Shown here: positions 23,912-33,423 of the stretch, in pieces | Position numbering within the stretch: the stretch's first letter is position 1 | How the letters are laid out: the number at the start of each line of letters is the position of its first letter | Notes under the pieces: model-generated | What the model was told of the DNA's origin: nothing | The model's database searches: none | Seen by the model: the letters and a program-made list of their open reading frames with translations, nothing else | Position numbers and translations under genes: made by a program | Assembly (NCBI RefSeq): GCF_029407905.1 | Contig: NC_073641.1 | Location: 17,467,001 to 17,531,000 of the forward strand | Direction: 5' to 3' | DNA length: 64,000 nt | Source of the DNA: Bubalus kerabau | Taxonomy: Eukaryota > Chordata > Mammalia > Artiodactyla > Bovidae

Positions 23912-24038
23912 GGGGAATTCCTGTGGTCCAGTGGTTAGGACTCCTCATTCTCACTGCCAACGGCCTGGATTCAATCCCTGGTTGGGGAACTAAAATCCTA
24001 CAAGTAGAGCAGTGAGGTTAAAAAAAAAAAAAAAAAAA
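23912..24038 (+). mobile_element. CHR-2 type tRNA SINE
   Basis: It begins GGGGAATTCCTGTGGTCC, then AGTGGTTAGGACTC. A B-box follows (GATTCAATCCC), and the end is a 20-base poly(A). This is the older cetartiodactyl SINE, distinct from Bov-tA because it lacks the Bov-A part. Confidence 0.85.
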
Positions 24039-24744
24039 TGTCTCTCCTAGGTTATAAAGGGTTAGAAAGATTGCATGTGTTTTTGTTAAAGTTATCCCTA
24101 TATATTTTATATTTTCAATACTATGAAGATGTTTTTTCATATTTCTATATTTCATATTTCTATATCTATTTATTGCTAGCAAAGCAGTAATAAACTTTTC
24201 TGTATTTGTCTTATAATCAGATTTTACAAATTCTCTTAATTTTAATGCCATTTTCATTGGAATTTTTTGTTTTTTAAAATCACAGTCATACCTCAAAGAC
24301 ATTTTGTCACTATTTTTCACTATTTAAATATGAATATTCTAATGTAATTTTCTTGCTCTGAATTACAGCCTCTAATAAATGTGGAATTGTTATGACAGCT
24401 ACAACCATGGCTGTTTTGTTCTTAATTTTAATGACAATAGCTTTGTTTTGTCCCCACAGTTGGAGTGCTGACTGTAGTCTTTCATAATTTTGGTAAACAG
24501 TCTATCATATTTAATTCAAGTATTAATTATATTTTTATTTTAAGTTTGGAATAACTGATGAACTTTATCAAATAGTTTTTCAGTGTCTATTTATGTAATT
24601 ACGTAATGTTAACACTTTACTCAGTTTCTGATATATTAGATGTTGGTTATTTATTACCATTTTTATCACTGCTAGATTCCATTTCTTTATGTTTTACTTA
24701 GAAGTTTTGAATACATATCTACTAGTGAGATTTGTTTCTAGTAT

Positions 24745-25300
24745 TTTTTTACAGATTTATTGAAACATGATTTTGTTGTTGTTCAGCCGGTAAGTGCTGT
24801 CTGACTCTTTTGTGACCCCAGGGACTGTAGCCCACCAAGCTCCTCTGTCCATGGGGTTCTCCAGGCAAGAATACTGTGGGTTGCCATTTCTTTCTCTAAG
24901 GGTTCTTCGAATATCAGAGACCAAACCCATGTCTCCTGCATTGGCAGGTGGATTCTTTACCAGTAAGCCACCAGGGAAGCCTTATTGAAATATAATTTAC
25001 ATACTATAAAATTCAACCATTTTAACTGTCCAATTCAATGAATTTTACTAGATTTACAGAGTTGTGCAGCCTTTACCATAATCCAATTTTAGAAATTTCC
25101 ATGGTTCTTAAAAGCTTTTTTGTGCCCCTTTGCAATAACTTCTCATCCTCTCCCACCACTCTGGGCAACCACTCATTGTTTTCCCTGTTTATAGATTCAC
25201 TTTTACTGAACATTTTACATAAATATTGAAATACTGAAGTCGCTTGTATTTGCCCTTTACTTGCCTTGATATTTTGGCGATTTATCCATTTTGTAATACA
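24745..25300 (-). mobile_element. L1M 3' fragment split by a Bov-tA
   Basis: Left piece 24745-24768 (CAGATTTATTGAAACATG) and right piece 24982 onward (TTATTGAAATATAATTTACAT then ACAGAGTTGTGCAGCC) are the antisense of an old L1 3' end. The SINE at 24769-24981 splits them. Confidence 0.65.
24769..24981 (-). mobile_element. Bov-tA SINE inside L1M
   Basis: Complete element. The flanks TTATTGAAACAT (24757-24768) and TTATTGAAATAT (24982-24993) form a TSD with one mismatch. Confidence 0.93.
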
Positions 25301-25355
25301 TTCTCAGTAGGTTGTTTTGTTTTTTTTTTGCTGAAGAGTTTTACATTATGTGGCT

Positions 25356-26130
25356 TTAAAAGATAAACCAAAGCATATTAAAACTTTTAAGTTTATTTGA
25401 GCAAAAAATGATTCAAATCAGGCCAGCATCCAATCTAGCTGATAGAAAGGAGATTTAAGAAGCTGAACAGCATTGAGTGGGGCATCCCAACGAGTCTCCT
25501 CCTGGTCACCAGAAACTACAGAGAATAAAAAATAATTTATTCTCTACTCTTTGCCTTAATAGGCAAAAATACAAGTAAAATCTTGTGCATTGGAACTGGA
25601 AAAAGTAACATTAGGGGCAGATCATCTATGGAAGCTTTATCAACAAGGCCTTCTGGCAGTTCATCAAATTAGTCCATAATTCACCTGGTTGATGAAGCTA
25701 TCAAAAGATAGTTTAAAGTGGTGAGTACTTGGCTGAGACCACTTCTTCTGTAGGGCATTTAATCAATGGATAAGCTTATCCAAGTTAAAATTTCTCCACT
25801 GTTACCACTGTAGTTCAAGACTGTCTTTGGTAAGGTTAACTTGCTTATCTCCAGCCTTAGATCATTTTATTTACCAGAGGCCTCACACTGGATCCACTCC
25901 AGCTTAAGTAGAACCCAGCCTGACCCAGACCTAGTTTGACCAGACCCCAGTCTGGTTTCTAAGTCAGACCCAGTCTGACTCAGACTAGTTCCCGGACACA
26001 GTCTGGAAAAAAAAAGTACTCAAAGTCTAAAAGTTGGTAGCATAAGAGCTATGGACCTAGGATCCAAGAGGGATATCCCACCACTGCCTGGGACAGTAGG
26101 AAGACATCTAGATCGAGGGGCTCAATGCAG
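25356..26130 (-). repeat. LTR-like old repeat, unclassified
   Basis: On the minus strand the right-to-left reading ends with TTGCTCAAATAAACTTAAAAG, a polyadenylation signal followed by a short U5-like end. The antisense start AAGTTTATTTGAGCAAAAAATG is a common LTR-end pattern. I cannot name the family. It contains one copy of the 160 bp direct repeat. Confidence 0.4.
25561..25721 (+). repeat. Direct repeat, copy A
   Basis: AGGCAAAAATACAAGTAAAA ... CAAAAGATAGTTTAAAGTGG. It pairs with 26885-27050 in the same orientation, at roughly 80% identity by eye. Confidence 0.85.
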
Positions 26131-26374
26131 CACTGCTCCGAATACATTTTTAACATAAGTATGTCTCAGACAACATTTGGGGCAAACATATTAAAAGAGA
26201 ATTCATTATCTGAAATTCAAGTTTAACTGAGTATCCTGTAGGACTCTGGAAGATGAATGGGAGAGGTGAGCCAAAGAAAATTACAAAGTACTATAAGTAT
26301 TTAAGGAAAATGAGAAGACGTAATTTATCTTTATAATTATTAAAGCTTGTAATAAAATATACTTAACACATACT

Positions 26375-26578
26375 GCAGTCCATGGGGTCACTGAGGGTCA
26401 GACACGACTGACCGACTTCACTTTCACTTTTCACTTTCATGCATTGGAGAAGGAAATGGCAACCCACTCCAGTGCTCTTGCCTGGAGAATCCCAGGGACG
26501 GCAGAGCATGGTGGGCTGCCGACTATGGGGTTGTACAGAGTCGGACACGGCTGAAGCAACTTAGCAGCAGCAGCAGCA
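26375..26578 (+). mobile_element. BOVA2 SINE, 5'-truncated
   Basis: It starts inside the first Bov-A unit (GCAGTCCATGGGGTCAC). The second unit and GCAGCAGCAGCA tail are complete. The flanks ACACATACT (26366-26374) and ATACATACT (26579-26587) are a near-perfect TSD. Confidence 0.93.
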
Positions 26579-26610
26579 ATACATACTATGTAGTGGAGCA
26601 TGGATATCTT

Positions 26611-26815
26611 GAAAGTTAAAGTGTTAGTCGTTCAGTCATATCTGACTCTTTGTGACCGCATGGACTGTATCCTGCCAGGCTTCTCTGTCCATGGAATTCT
26701 CCAGGCAAGAATACCGGAGTGGGTAGCCATTGCCTTCGCCAGGGGAACTTCCTGACCCAGGGATCGAACCCATGTCTCCTGGACTGCAGGTGGATTCTTT
26801 ACCATCTGAACCACC
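26611..26815 (-). mobile_element. Bov-tA SINE
   Basis: The Bov-A end is at the left (GTTAGTCGTTCAGTCATATC). The tRNA head with B-box complement (GGATCGAACCC) is at 26760-26770. The extreme head is lost near 26815. Confidence 0.88.
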
Positions 26816-26884
26816 TATTTATAAAGCCTTGTTACAGGTTTACTTTCCCTAGATTTCATATTAGGAAAATACTTCTCATGTAGT

Positions 26885-27050
26885 AGGCAAAAATATAAGT
26901 AAAATCTTGGGCACTGGAAATGGAAAAAAAAAAATAATATTGGGGCCAGATCCTCTATGGACGTTTTATCAAGGTCTTCTGGCAATCATGAAATTAGCCA
27001 ATTTATAACTCAGCTGGTTGATGAAGATATCAAAAGATAGTTTAAAGTGG
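26885..27050 (+). repeat. Direct repeat, copy B
   Basis: AGGCAAAAATATAAGTAAAA ... CAAAAGATAGTTTAAAGTGG, the partner of 25561-25721. The two copies lie 1.16 kb apart. Confidence 0.85.
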
Positions 27051-27699
27051 ATATTTTCGTAGATAAATTTTTTGTTGAAGTCAGTAGCTTGTACGTAAAG
27101 GATATAGAGATCATAGAATCTGTGGCATATTAGAAAGTAATTGACCTGATCAAGTTTGTTAAAGGCCTTGTTTTAGAGCATCATACCTTTAACACACTGA
27201 TCAGTTTGTACTGAGAGTGTTCCTGCTTTGCTAGAAGAAAAGAGTTTGTTGCTCACATAAAGATTTTCAAAAGCAATAATATTCCACAGTAATGTCCCAT
27301 GAAAATTAAATTTGGCTATAATATGATTAGCAATTTGGTTTCTGTCCTTTGCTTAGTAGGGTTAGGAGGTAGTGGAAGGGTGGGCAGATGGGGAATGAGC
27401 TGAAGCTTTTATCTTCTGCAGGAGGCCAGAGGAGGCTTAGAAAGCAACTGCCTTGTGATTGTTTGGGATTTCTTGAATTCTGGGTGCAGGCAATCTTATA
27501 TGTAAGCTGCAGTATTTCTAATTTTTAAATCTTTTTCAATAACTTTGTGATAAGAGCACATGTTTTACGCAGTTGATGTTTTGATCCCCACTATGAGCAT
27601 TATATAAGGTTTATCTATCACTATGCACATGCTGCAAAGATTAGCATACTGATTTGGAAGATGCTGCATATCTATGGTGACTAAAGTAAACGCCAGTAG
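27051..27699. other. Unique sequence
   Basis: No gene is seen. It may continue the old repeat that carries copy B. Confidence 0.4.
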
Positions 27700-28040
27700 A
27701 TGATTATTACAATAACCTCCTCATTGGTCTGTCTTCCCCTGCTCTTTCTTTCCTTTTGTTCTTTATTTTCAACACAGCAGTCAGGGTAATCGTGTGAAAA
27801 ATATAAATTAGGTTTAATCTATTCAAAACTCTCCAAAGGATTTCCATCTCACTCACAGTGCTGTAAACACCTACAAGGATCTCTATGATTTCCATCTCTC
27901 TGCATCTCTGGACCAGATTCCTTATTAGTCTTACTATGCCAAAGCCACAATAGAATTTTTGACCATGTCAGATTCTCTCTGAACAAGGTTTTGGTATTTC
28001 CTTTCCCTCTTAAATTGCTCTTTCTGCAGGTATTTTATAG
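27700..28040 (+). repeat. L2 LINE fragment
   Basis: ATTACAATAACCTCCTCATTGGTCTG, then CAAAACTCTCCAAAGGATTTCC and a decayed GGATCTCTATGATTTCCATC follow the L2 3' ORF region in sense. It is diverged and has no frame. Confidence 0.6.
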
Positions 28041-28044
28041 ACAA

Positions 28045-29690
28045 ACATCTTACTTCTTTTAGATTTTAAAAAATACTTGATTTTTTAGAGCAATTTTAGG
28101 TTCATAGCAGAGCTGAGCAGAAGGTATAGAGAGTTCCCAAATACTCCCTGCCCCGACACATGCACAGCCTCCCCTATCATCACAGTGTCCCTTACCAGAG
28201 TGGGACATTTGGTACAACTGAGAAACCTAAATTGACATATCATAACCAGACAAATGCCATAGTTTATTTTAGGTTTAACTCTTAGTGTTGTACATTCTGT
28301 GGGTTTGGACGAATGTGTAATGACATATGTCTAGTCATACATATATCATCGTATGTTATAGAGTAGTCTCACTGTCTTAAAATCCTCTGTGCTCTATTTT
28401 TTCATCTCTCTTCCCCTTCAGACTGGCTTCTTCCTCTTAGTAATATGCATTTGAGGTTCCTCTTTGTGTTTTTATGTCTTGATAACTCATCTCTTTTTAG
28501 CACTGAATGATATTATCTGTGTTTTTCCATTCACCTATGCAAGAACATCTTGGTTACTTAACATTTTGGCAATTACGAATAAAGCTTCTATAAACCTGTT
28601 TGTGCAGGTTTCTATGTAGACCAAGTTTTCAACTCCTTTAGGGAAATACCATGGTGTGCAATTGCTGGATTGTATGGTAAGAATACCTTTAGTTTTGTAG
28701 AAACCACCAAACTGTCTTCTAAAGTGGCTGTACCATTTTGAATTCCCACTGGCAACAAATGAGAGTTCCTGTTGCTTCATATTCTCACCAACATTTGGTA
28801 TTGTCAGTGTTCTGGGTTTTGAATTTTTACCACTCTAATTGGTGTGTAGAGATATCTCATTGTTTTAATTTGCATTTACCTGATGAAATATCATGGGAGC
28901 ATCTTTTCATATGCTAATATACCATTTGTATATCTTCTTTGGTAAAGTGTCCATTAAATTCTTTGACCATTTTTTAAAAAATCAGTATTTATTTTCTTTT
29001 TGGTAAGTTTTAAGAATTCTTTGTAAATTTTGCTTAACAGTTCTTTATCAGATACGCCTTTTGCAAGTACTGCCCGTGGCCCTTCCCCTTCCCCTGTCTT
29101 TCTACTCTCTTGATATTGTCTTTCACTGAGCACAAGTTTTTAATTTTGGTGAAGTCTAGCTTATCCCTCGGAGAAGGCAATGGCACTCCACTCCATTGTG
29201 GAGTGGGGAAAATCCCATGGACGGAGAAGCCTGGTAGGCTGCAGTCCATGGGGTCTCGAAGAGTTGGACACGACTAAGCGACTTCACTTTCACTTTTCAC
29301 TTTCATGCATTGGAGAGGGAAATGGCAACCCGCTCCAGTGTTCTTGCCTGGAGAATCCCAGGGATGGCAGAGCCTGGTGGGCTGCTGTCTATGGGGTTGC
29401 ACAGAGTTAGACACTTAGCAGCAGCAGCAGCTTATCCATTCTTTGTGTAGTGGATTGTGTCTGTGGTATTGTGTCAAAAAAGTCATGACCCAAACCTAAG
29501 ATCATCTAGATTTTATCCTATAAGTGTTTTGTAGTTATGCATTTATATTTAGATGTGTGACCCATTTGGGGTGGATTTTATGAAGCCTGTAAGGTTTATG
29601 CCTTGATTCATTTAGTTGCATGTAGATGTTTAGTTGTTCCAGAACTATTTATTGAAAATCTTTTAGGTTTTTAATCAGAAGCATCTTATC
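28045..29690 (-). mobile_element. L1M (old mammalian L1) with nested BOVA2
   Basis: The 3' end at the left reads TTTTTTAGAGCAATTTTAGG then TTCATAGCAGAGCTGAGCAG. Further right, antisense ORF2 C-terminal blocks are recognisable (GCAATTGCTGGATTGTATGG; CACCAACATTTGGTATTGTC; CTTCTTTGGTAAAGTGTCC). The frame is lost, apart from an 81-codon remnant at 28535-28780. The BOVA2 at 29167-29428 splits it. Confidence 0.8.
29167..29428 (+). mobile_element. BOVA2 SINE inside L1M
   Basis: A two-unit BOVA2 with a CAGCAGCAGCAG tail. AGCTTATCC flanks it on both sides (29158-29166 and 29429-29437). The first unit has a small rearrangement at GTGGAGTGGGG. Confidence 0.95.
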
Positions 29691-29958
29691 AAGGATAGTT
29701 TCTCTGTTGAACCTATCAAAATGTAACCTTACACTCACTGCAACACAATTATCTTCATCACCCTATGTATTCTTTTCCTCTTTAGCAATTACAAACAACA
29801 TTCCATATATTTTACTTAGGTTGCTTACTGTTTGTCTTCCTCAGTTTATATCTTTGTGGGTACAGGTAGGTCTATTTTGTTCCATGCAGCATCCCTACCA
29901 CCTAGAACCATAATAACACACAGTAGGTACTCAATAAATATTTGTTGAATGAATCAAT
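29691..29958 (+). repeat. L2 LINE 3' end
   Basis: It ends with ACACAGTAGGTACTCAATAAATATTTG and TTGAATGAATC, the characteristic L2 3' terminus, preceded by the CATCCCTACCACCTAGAACC block. Confidence 0.75.
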
Positions 29959-29999
29959 AAAAGAAGAAATGCTCTAATCAGTAGGGTGGAAGCCTTACC

Positions 30000-30150
30000 A
30001 GCAACACTGGGAGTCCTGGAAACTTGTTAGAAGTACAAATTGTCAGGCCCCACAAAACCTACGAAATGAGAAATTTTGAGGTAGAGCTCAGCAATCTATG
30101 TTTTCACTAGCCCTCCAGTTGATTCAGATGCATGTTAAAATTGCTCTAAA
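30000..30150. mobile_element. MER5A-like MITE fragment
   Basis: CTGGAAACTTGTTAGAAGTAC, AGCAATCTATGTTTTCACTAG and CTCCAGTTGATTCAGATGCATG match the interior of the MER5A family. The termini are eroded. Confidence 0.65.
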
Positions 30151-30830
30151 ATTCTTCATTATCCATGCTTTCTTTGGTATTGAACACACATTGCCTCTTT
30201 TCTGTAAGAAGTGAAGTTGATGGCTTTTCTGTAGCAAAGTACTTATTTACATCTTTAAATGTTAAAAAAATAAGTTTCTTGGAAACCAAATAAGTTATTT
30301 TATTTTGATGCATATAATGGAATTTATCCATTACTTAGTGTTCAACCAGCTCAGTAAATTTAATACATTGCAAAATGGAAAACCCCCAGTAATGACAGAA
30401 AGGAAGATGACAGCTAGTAGAAATCTTTCAGTTTGGATTTTACAAGTCAAAAAAAGGTACTTAACCATTTATCCCTCCTTAAAGAAACATTTATTTCCAA
30501 AACACAAAAGAACAGTCATAACAATCAAAGTGAACTTGCAAAAGTCGAATTACAATTTACATTTTAATTTTATTTTATAATTATGCTCACTGGGATTCTT
30601 TATTTTGATCTAGACTCAATCAATGATAGTGTTTGTTTTTTAGTTTGCTTGTGTTTTAGGTAGAACATGAATTATTTGAGCAATGACTTGCCAAATTAAA
30701 AAAAAATCAGGTATAGGTAAGGAGAGACTTCATTCAAAGAGATTGTTTCAAGAGAGAAAAGAAATGATTACGATACAGAGAAGGGACTTTTGCAGTAGGA
30801 AGAACGCTCTGATCATGAGATTTCTGAGCC
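30151..30830. other. Unique AT-rich sequence
   Basis: The 91-codon ORF at 30305-30580 is lysine-rich and low in complexity. It is not supported as a gene. Confidence 0.5.
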
Positions 30831-30899
30831 TCAGATCAGATCAGATCAGTCGCTCAGTCGTGTCCGACTCTTTGCGACCCCATGAATCGCAGCACGCCA
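30831..30899 (-). mobile_element. BovB LINE 3' stub, young-type tail
   Basis: Only ~70 bp remain: a (GATCA)n tail and the terminal GTGTCCGACTCTTTGCGACC complement, virtually unmutated against the youngest copies here. Confidence 0.85.
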
Positions 30900-31094
30900 A
30901 GGATTAGGCAAAAAGAGGCTTTTTTTTAATAAGAAGGAGTAAACAAAGTTAAAAGCAATCTGTTGGTTAAAGTGGGATGAAAGTGATGAAAAAGTGCAGT
31001 GATTTGAAGGGACAATAGATCAGAGAATATTTTACTCCAAGATCAGCCTGCTCTCAGTAGGGAATTAGCAAGCAGGTATTCTATGCTGGTTCAG

Positions 31095-31206
31095 TAATCA
31101 GAGAAAATGACCATAGCCAAGTCACTTGCCCAGCATCAACAGCTGGTAAATGTGATGCTGGGATTGAGACTGAGGCAGTCTGCACTGTAGAGTCTGTGTT
31201 TTTGAC
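31095..31206 (+). repeat. MIR SINE
   Basis: CCAAGTCACTTGCCCAGCATC, AGCTGGTAAATGTGATGCTGG and GAGGCAGTCTGCACTGTAGAG follow the MIR core and 3' part in sense. Confidence 0.7.
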
Positions 31207-31259
31207 CATAAGCCATAATGCCTCTTATAGATAGTATGTGCGTTATGGGAAAAAAAGAC

Positions 31260-31470
31260 TATTTCCCTGGTGGCTCAGATGGTAAAGCATCTGCCCACAA
31301 AGCAGCAGACCCGGGTTCGATCCCTGGGTCAGAAAGATCCCCTGGAGAAGGAAATGGCAACCCACTCCAGTATTCTTGCCTGGAAAATCCCATGGACAGA
31401 GGAGCCTGACAGGTTATAGTCCATGGATTTGCAAAGAGTCATACATGACTAAGCGACTTCGTTTTTTCTT
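31260..31470 (+). mobile_element. Bov-tA SINE with intact B-box and 16-17 bp TSD
   Basis: It starts at the TATTTCCCTGGTGGCTCAG head. The A-box area (TGGCTCAGATGG) and a perfect B-box (GGTTCGATCCC) are kept. The flanks TTATGGGAAAAAAAGAC (31243-31259) and TTATGGGAAAAAAGAC (31471-31486) differ by one A. Confidence 0.96.
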
Positions 31471-31687
31471 TTATGGGAAAAAAGACAAAAGAGGTCATTT
31501 ATTTTTGTTAAGGGCTTGTGAGAACCTATTCTGATACTCTATAGATGACAGTATAACAACACCCTGATGCCCTAGTCTTGCCAGTGGCACTAATCTTCAA
31601 TAAAAAACACTACCAATGGCAGCTGCCAAGGATAGAAGTAGTCTGAAAAGGTTGAGGAATTTTCCTCAATTTAAGAACTATAGGTGA

Positions 31688-31873
31688 GGTAAATTAAGAG
31701 GTACAAACTTCCAGTTGCAAAATGAGACAAAGATTATGAAATGTACAGTATGGAGAATATAGTCAATAACTATGGAATATCTTTGGGGACATGTCAAAGC
31801 TAAATTTCATATGGTGATCAGTTTGAAATGTATAGAAATATTGAATGTTGTGTAATAGGAACTAACAGTGTTG
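31688..31873 (+). mobile_element. L1M 3' end, left part (target of BovB)
   Basis: It reads as an L1 3' UTR in sense: GAATATAGTCAATAACTATGG, GGTGATCAGTTTGAAATGTA and GTGTTGTATGTC. It resumes at 35648 as GTCAATTATACTTCAG, exactly as an uninterrupted L1 3' end would. Confidence 0.8.
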
Positions 31874-32390
31874 TATGTCCCACGTCCGAGGTCAGGGGCA
31901 GAAGCTGGGAGGACCCCATGCCCGAAGGGTGGCGACCAAAAGGAGTTACCCCACGTCCAAGGTCAGGGGCAGTGGCCCAGAGTACCAGACTGCAACGGCG
32001 CAGGAACGGCCGAGAGGAGCTACCCTGCATCCGAGGTCGGGGGGGGGGGGGGCGGCCGAGAGGAGATACCCAGCGTCTGAGGCCAGGGGCAGCGGCCGGG
32101 AGCAGATACCCCACACCCCAAGCCCGAGGCCAGGGGTGACAGGTGGGAGGAGCTACCCCCAGGCCCCCACGCCCAAGGCCAGGGGCGGTGGCCGGGAGGA
32201 CCAACCCCACTTCCAAGGAGCCGTGGCTGCGCGGGTGCAGGAGGGCCTAGAGGAGCTATCCCACATTGAAGGTCAGGAAGGGCGGCAGTGAGGAGATACC
32301 CCTCATCCAAGGTAAGGAGCAATGGCTGCACTTTGCTGGAGCAGCTGTGAAGAGATACCCCACGCCCAAGGTAAGAGAAACCCAAGTAAG
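31874..32390 (+). promoter_or_regulatory. GC-rich tandem-repeat leader of BovB
   Basis: Imperfect units of about 30-45 bp recur. Each holds a variant of AAGGTCAGGGGCAG, then GGCCGGGAGGAGCTACCCCA. A run of 14 G starts near 32039. This is by far the most CpG-rich part of the window. In RTE elements the 5' leader carries the promoter, so a promoter role is plausible, but the sequence does not prove it. Overlapping GC-driven ORFs here (up to 138 codons, both strands) look incidental. Confidence 0.6.
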
Positions 32391-32481
32391 ATGGTAGGTT
32401 GCAAGAGGGCATCAGAGGGCAAACACACTGAAACCATACTCACAGAAAACTAGTCAATCTAATCACACTAGGACCACAGCC

Positions 32482-33423
32482 TTGTCTAACTCAATGAAAC
32501 TAAGCCATGCCCGTGGGGCAACCCAAGACGGGCGGGTCATGGTGGAGAGATTTGACAGAATGTGGTCCACTGGAGAAGGGAATGGCAAACCACTTCAGTA
32601 TTCTTGCCTTGAGAACCCCATGAACAGTATGAAAAGGCAAAATGATAGGATACTGAAAGAAGAACTCCCCAGGTTGGTAGGTGCCCAATATGCTACTGGA
32701 GATCAGTGGAGAAATAACTCCAGAAAGAACAAAGGGATGGAGCCAAAGCAAAAAGAATACCCAGCTGTGGATGTGACTGGTGATAGAAGCAAGGTCTGGT
32801 GCTGTAAAGAGCAATATTGCATAGGAACCTGGAATGTCAGGTCCATGAATCAAGGCAAATTGGAAGTGGTCAACCAGGAGATGGCAAGAGTGAATGTTGA
32901 CATTCTAGGAATCAGCGAACTGAAATGGACTGGAATGGGTGAATTTAACTCAGATGACCATTATATCTACTACTGTGGGCAGGAATCCCTCAGAAGAAAT
33001 GGAGTGGCCATCATGGTCAACAAAAGAGTCCGAAATGCAGTACTTGAATGCAATCTCAAAAATGACAGAATGATCTCTGTTCGTTTCCAAGGCAAACCAT
33101 TCAATATCACAGTAATCCAAGTCTATGCCCCAACCAGTAACGCTGAAGAAGCTGAAGTTGAACGGTTCTATGAAGACCCACAAGACCTTTTAGAACTAAC
33201 ACCCAAAAAAGATGTCCTTTTCATTATAGGGGACTGGAATGCAAAAGTAGGAAGTCAAGAAGCACCTGGAGTAACAGGCAAATTTGGCCTTGGAATACGG
33301 AATGAAGCAGGGCAAAGACTAATACAGTTTTGCCAAGAAAATGCACTGGCCATAACAAACACCCTCTTCCAACAACACAAGAGAAGACTCTATACATGGA
33401 CATCACCAGATGGTCAACACTGA
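32482..33423 (+). pseudogene. BovB endonuclease domain, truncated by a stop
   Basis: The open frame has 313 codons. From about residue 114 on it is a clear apurinic/apyrimidinic-type endonuclease of a non-LTR retrotransposon. It has GTWNVRS with the catalytic Asn, ISELKWTG with the metal-binding Glu (~residue 145), QVYAPT, GDWNAKVG with the Asp/Asn pair (~residue 250) and TWTSPDG at the end. A TGA at 33421 stops it where other copies read an arginine codon, a CpG-type change. The NQIDYI block and the last catalytic SDHE (near 33507) therefore lie behind the stop. A further TAA lies at about 33451. The first ~60 residues may be leader rather than protein. Confidence 0.9.

Larger units (their letters stand above)
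22875..24755 (-). mobile_element. L1M (old L1) interrupted by two SINEs
   Basis: The antisense of an L1 ORF2/3' region is visible, for example GGATATTAGAGATAATAATC, CCTCCCAGTCTATTATCTGC and TTTATTGATCTATTTGTCTAC followed by AATTATAGTATCA. No reading frame remains. A BOVA2 (23217-23500) and a CHR-2 type SINE (23912-24038) interrupt it. The right limit is approximate. Confidence 0.6.

Noticed and set aside
31260..31340. tRNA-Glu gene
   Set aside because: The tRNA-like part is followed by the Bov-A body and is flanked by a TSD. It is the head of a SINE and does not fold as a complete tRNA.
31874..32390. CRISPR-like array
   Set aside because: The units vary in length and sequence, with no constant repeat and unique spacer pattern. 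The context is a mammalian LINE leader.
31818..32412. Several overlapping ORFs of 70-138 codons on both strands
   Set aside because: They lie in the GC-rich tandem leader of BovB, where stop codons are rare on all frames. Their peptides merely echo the repeat units.
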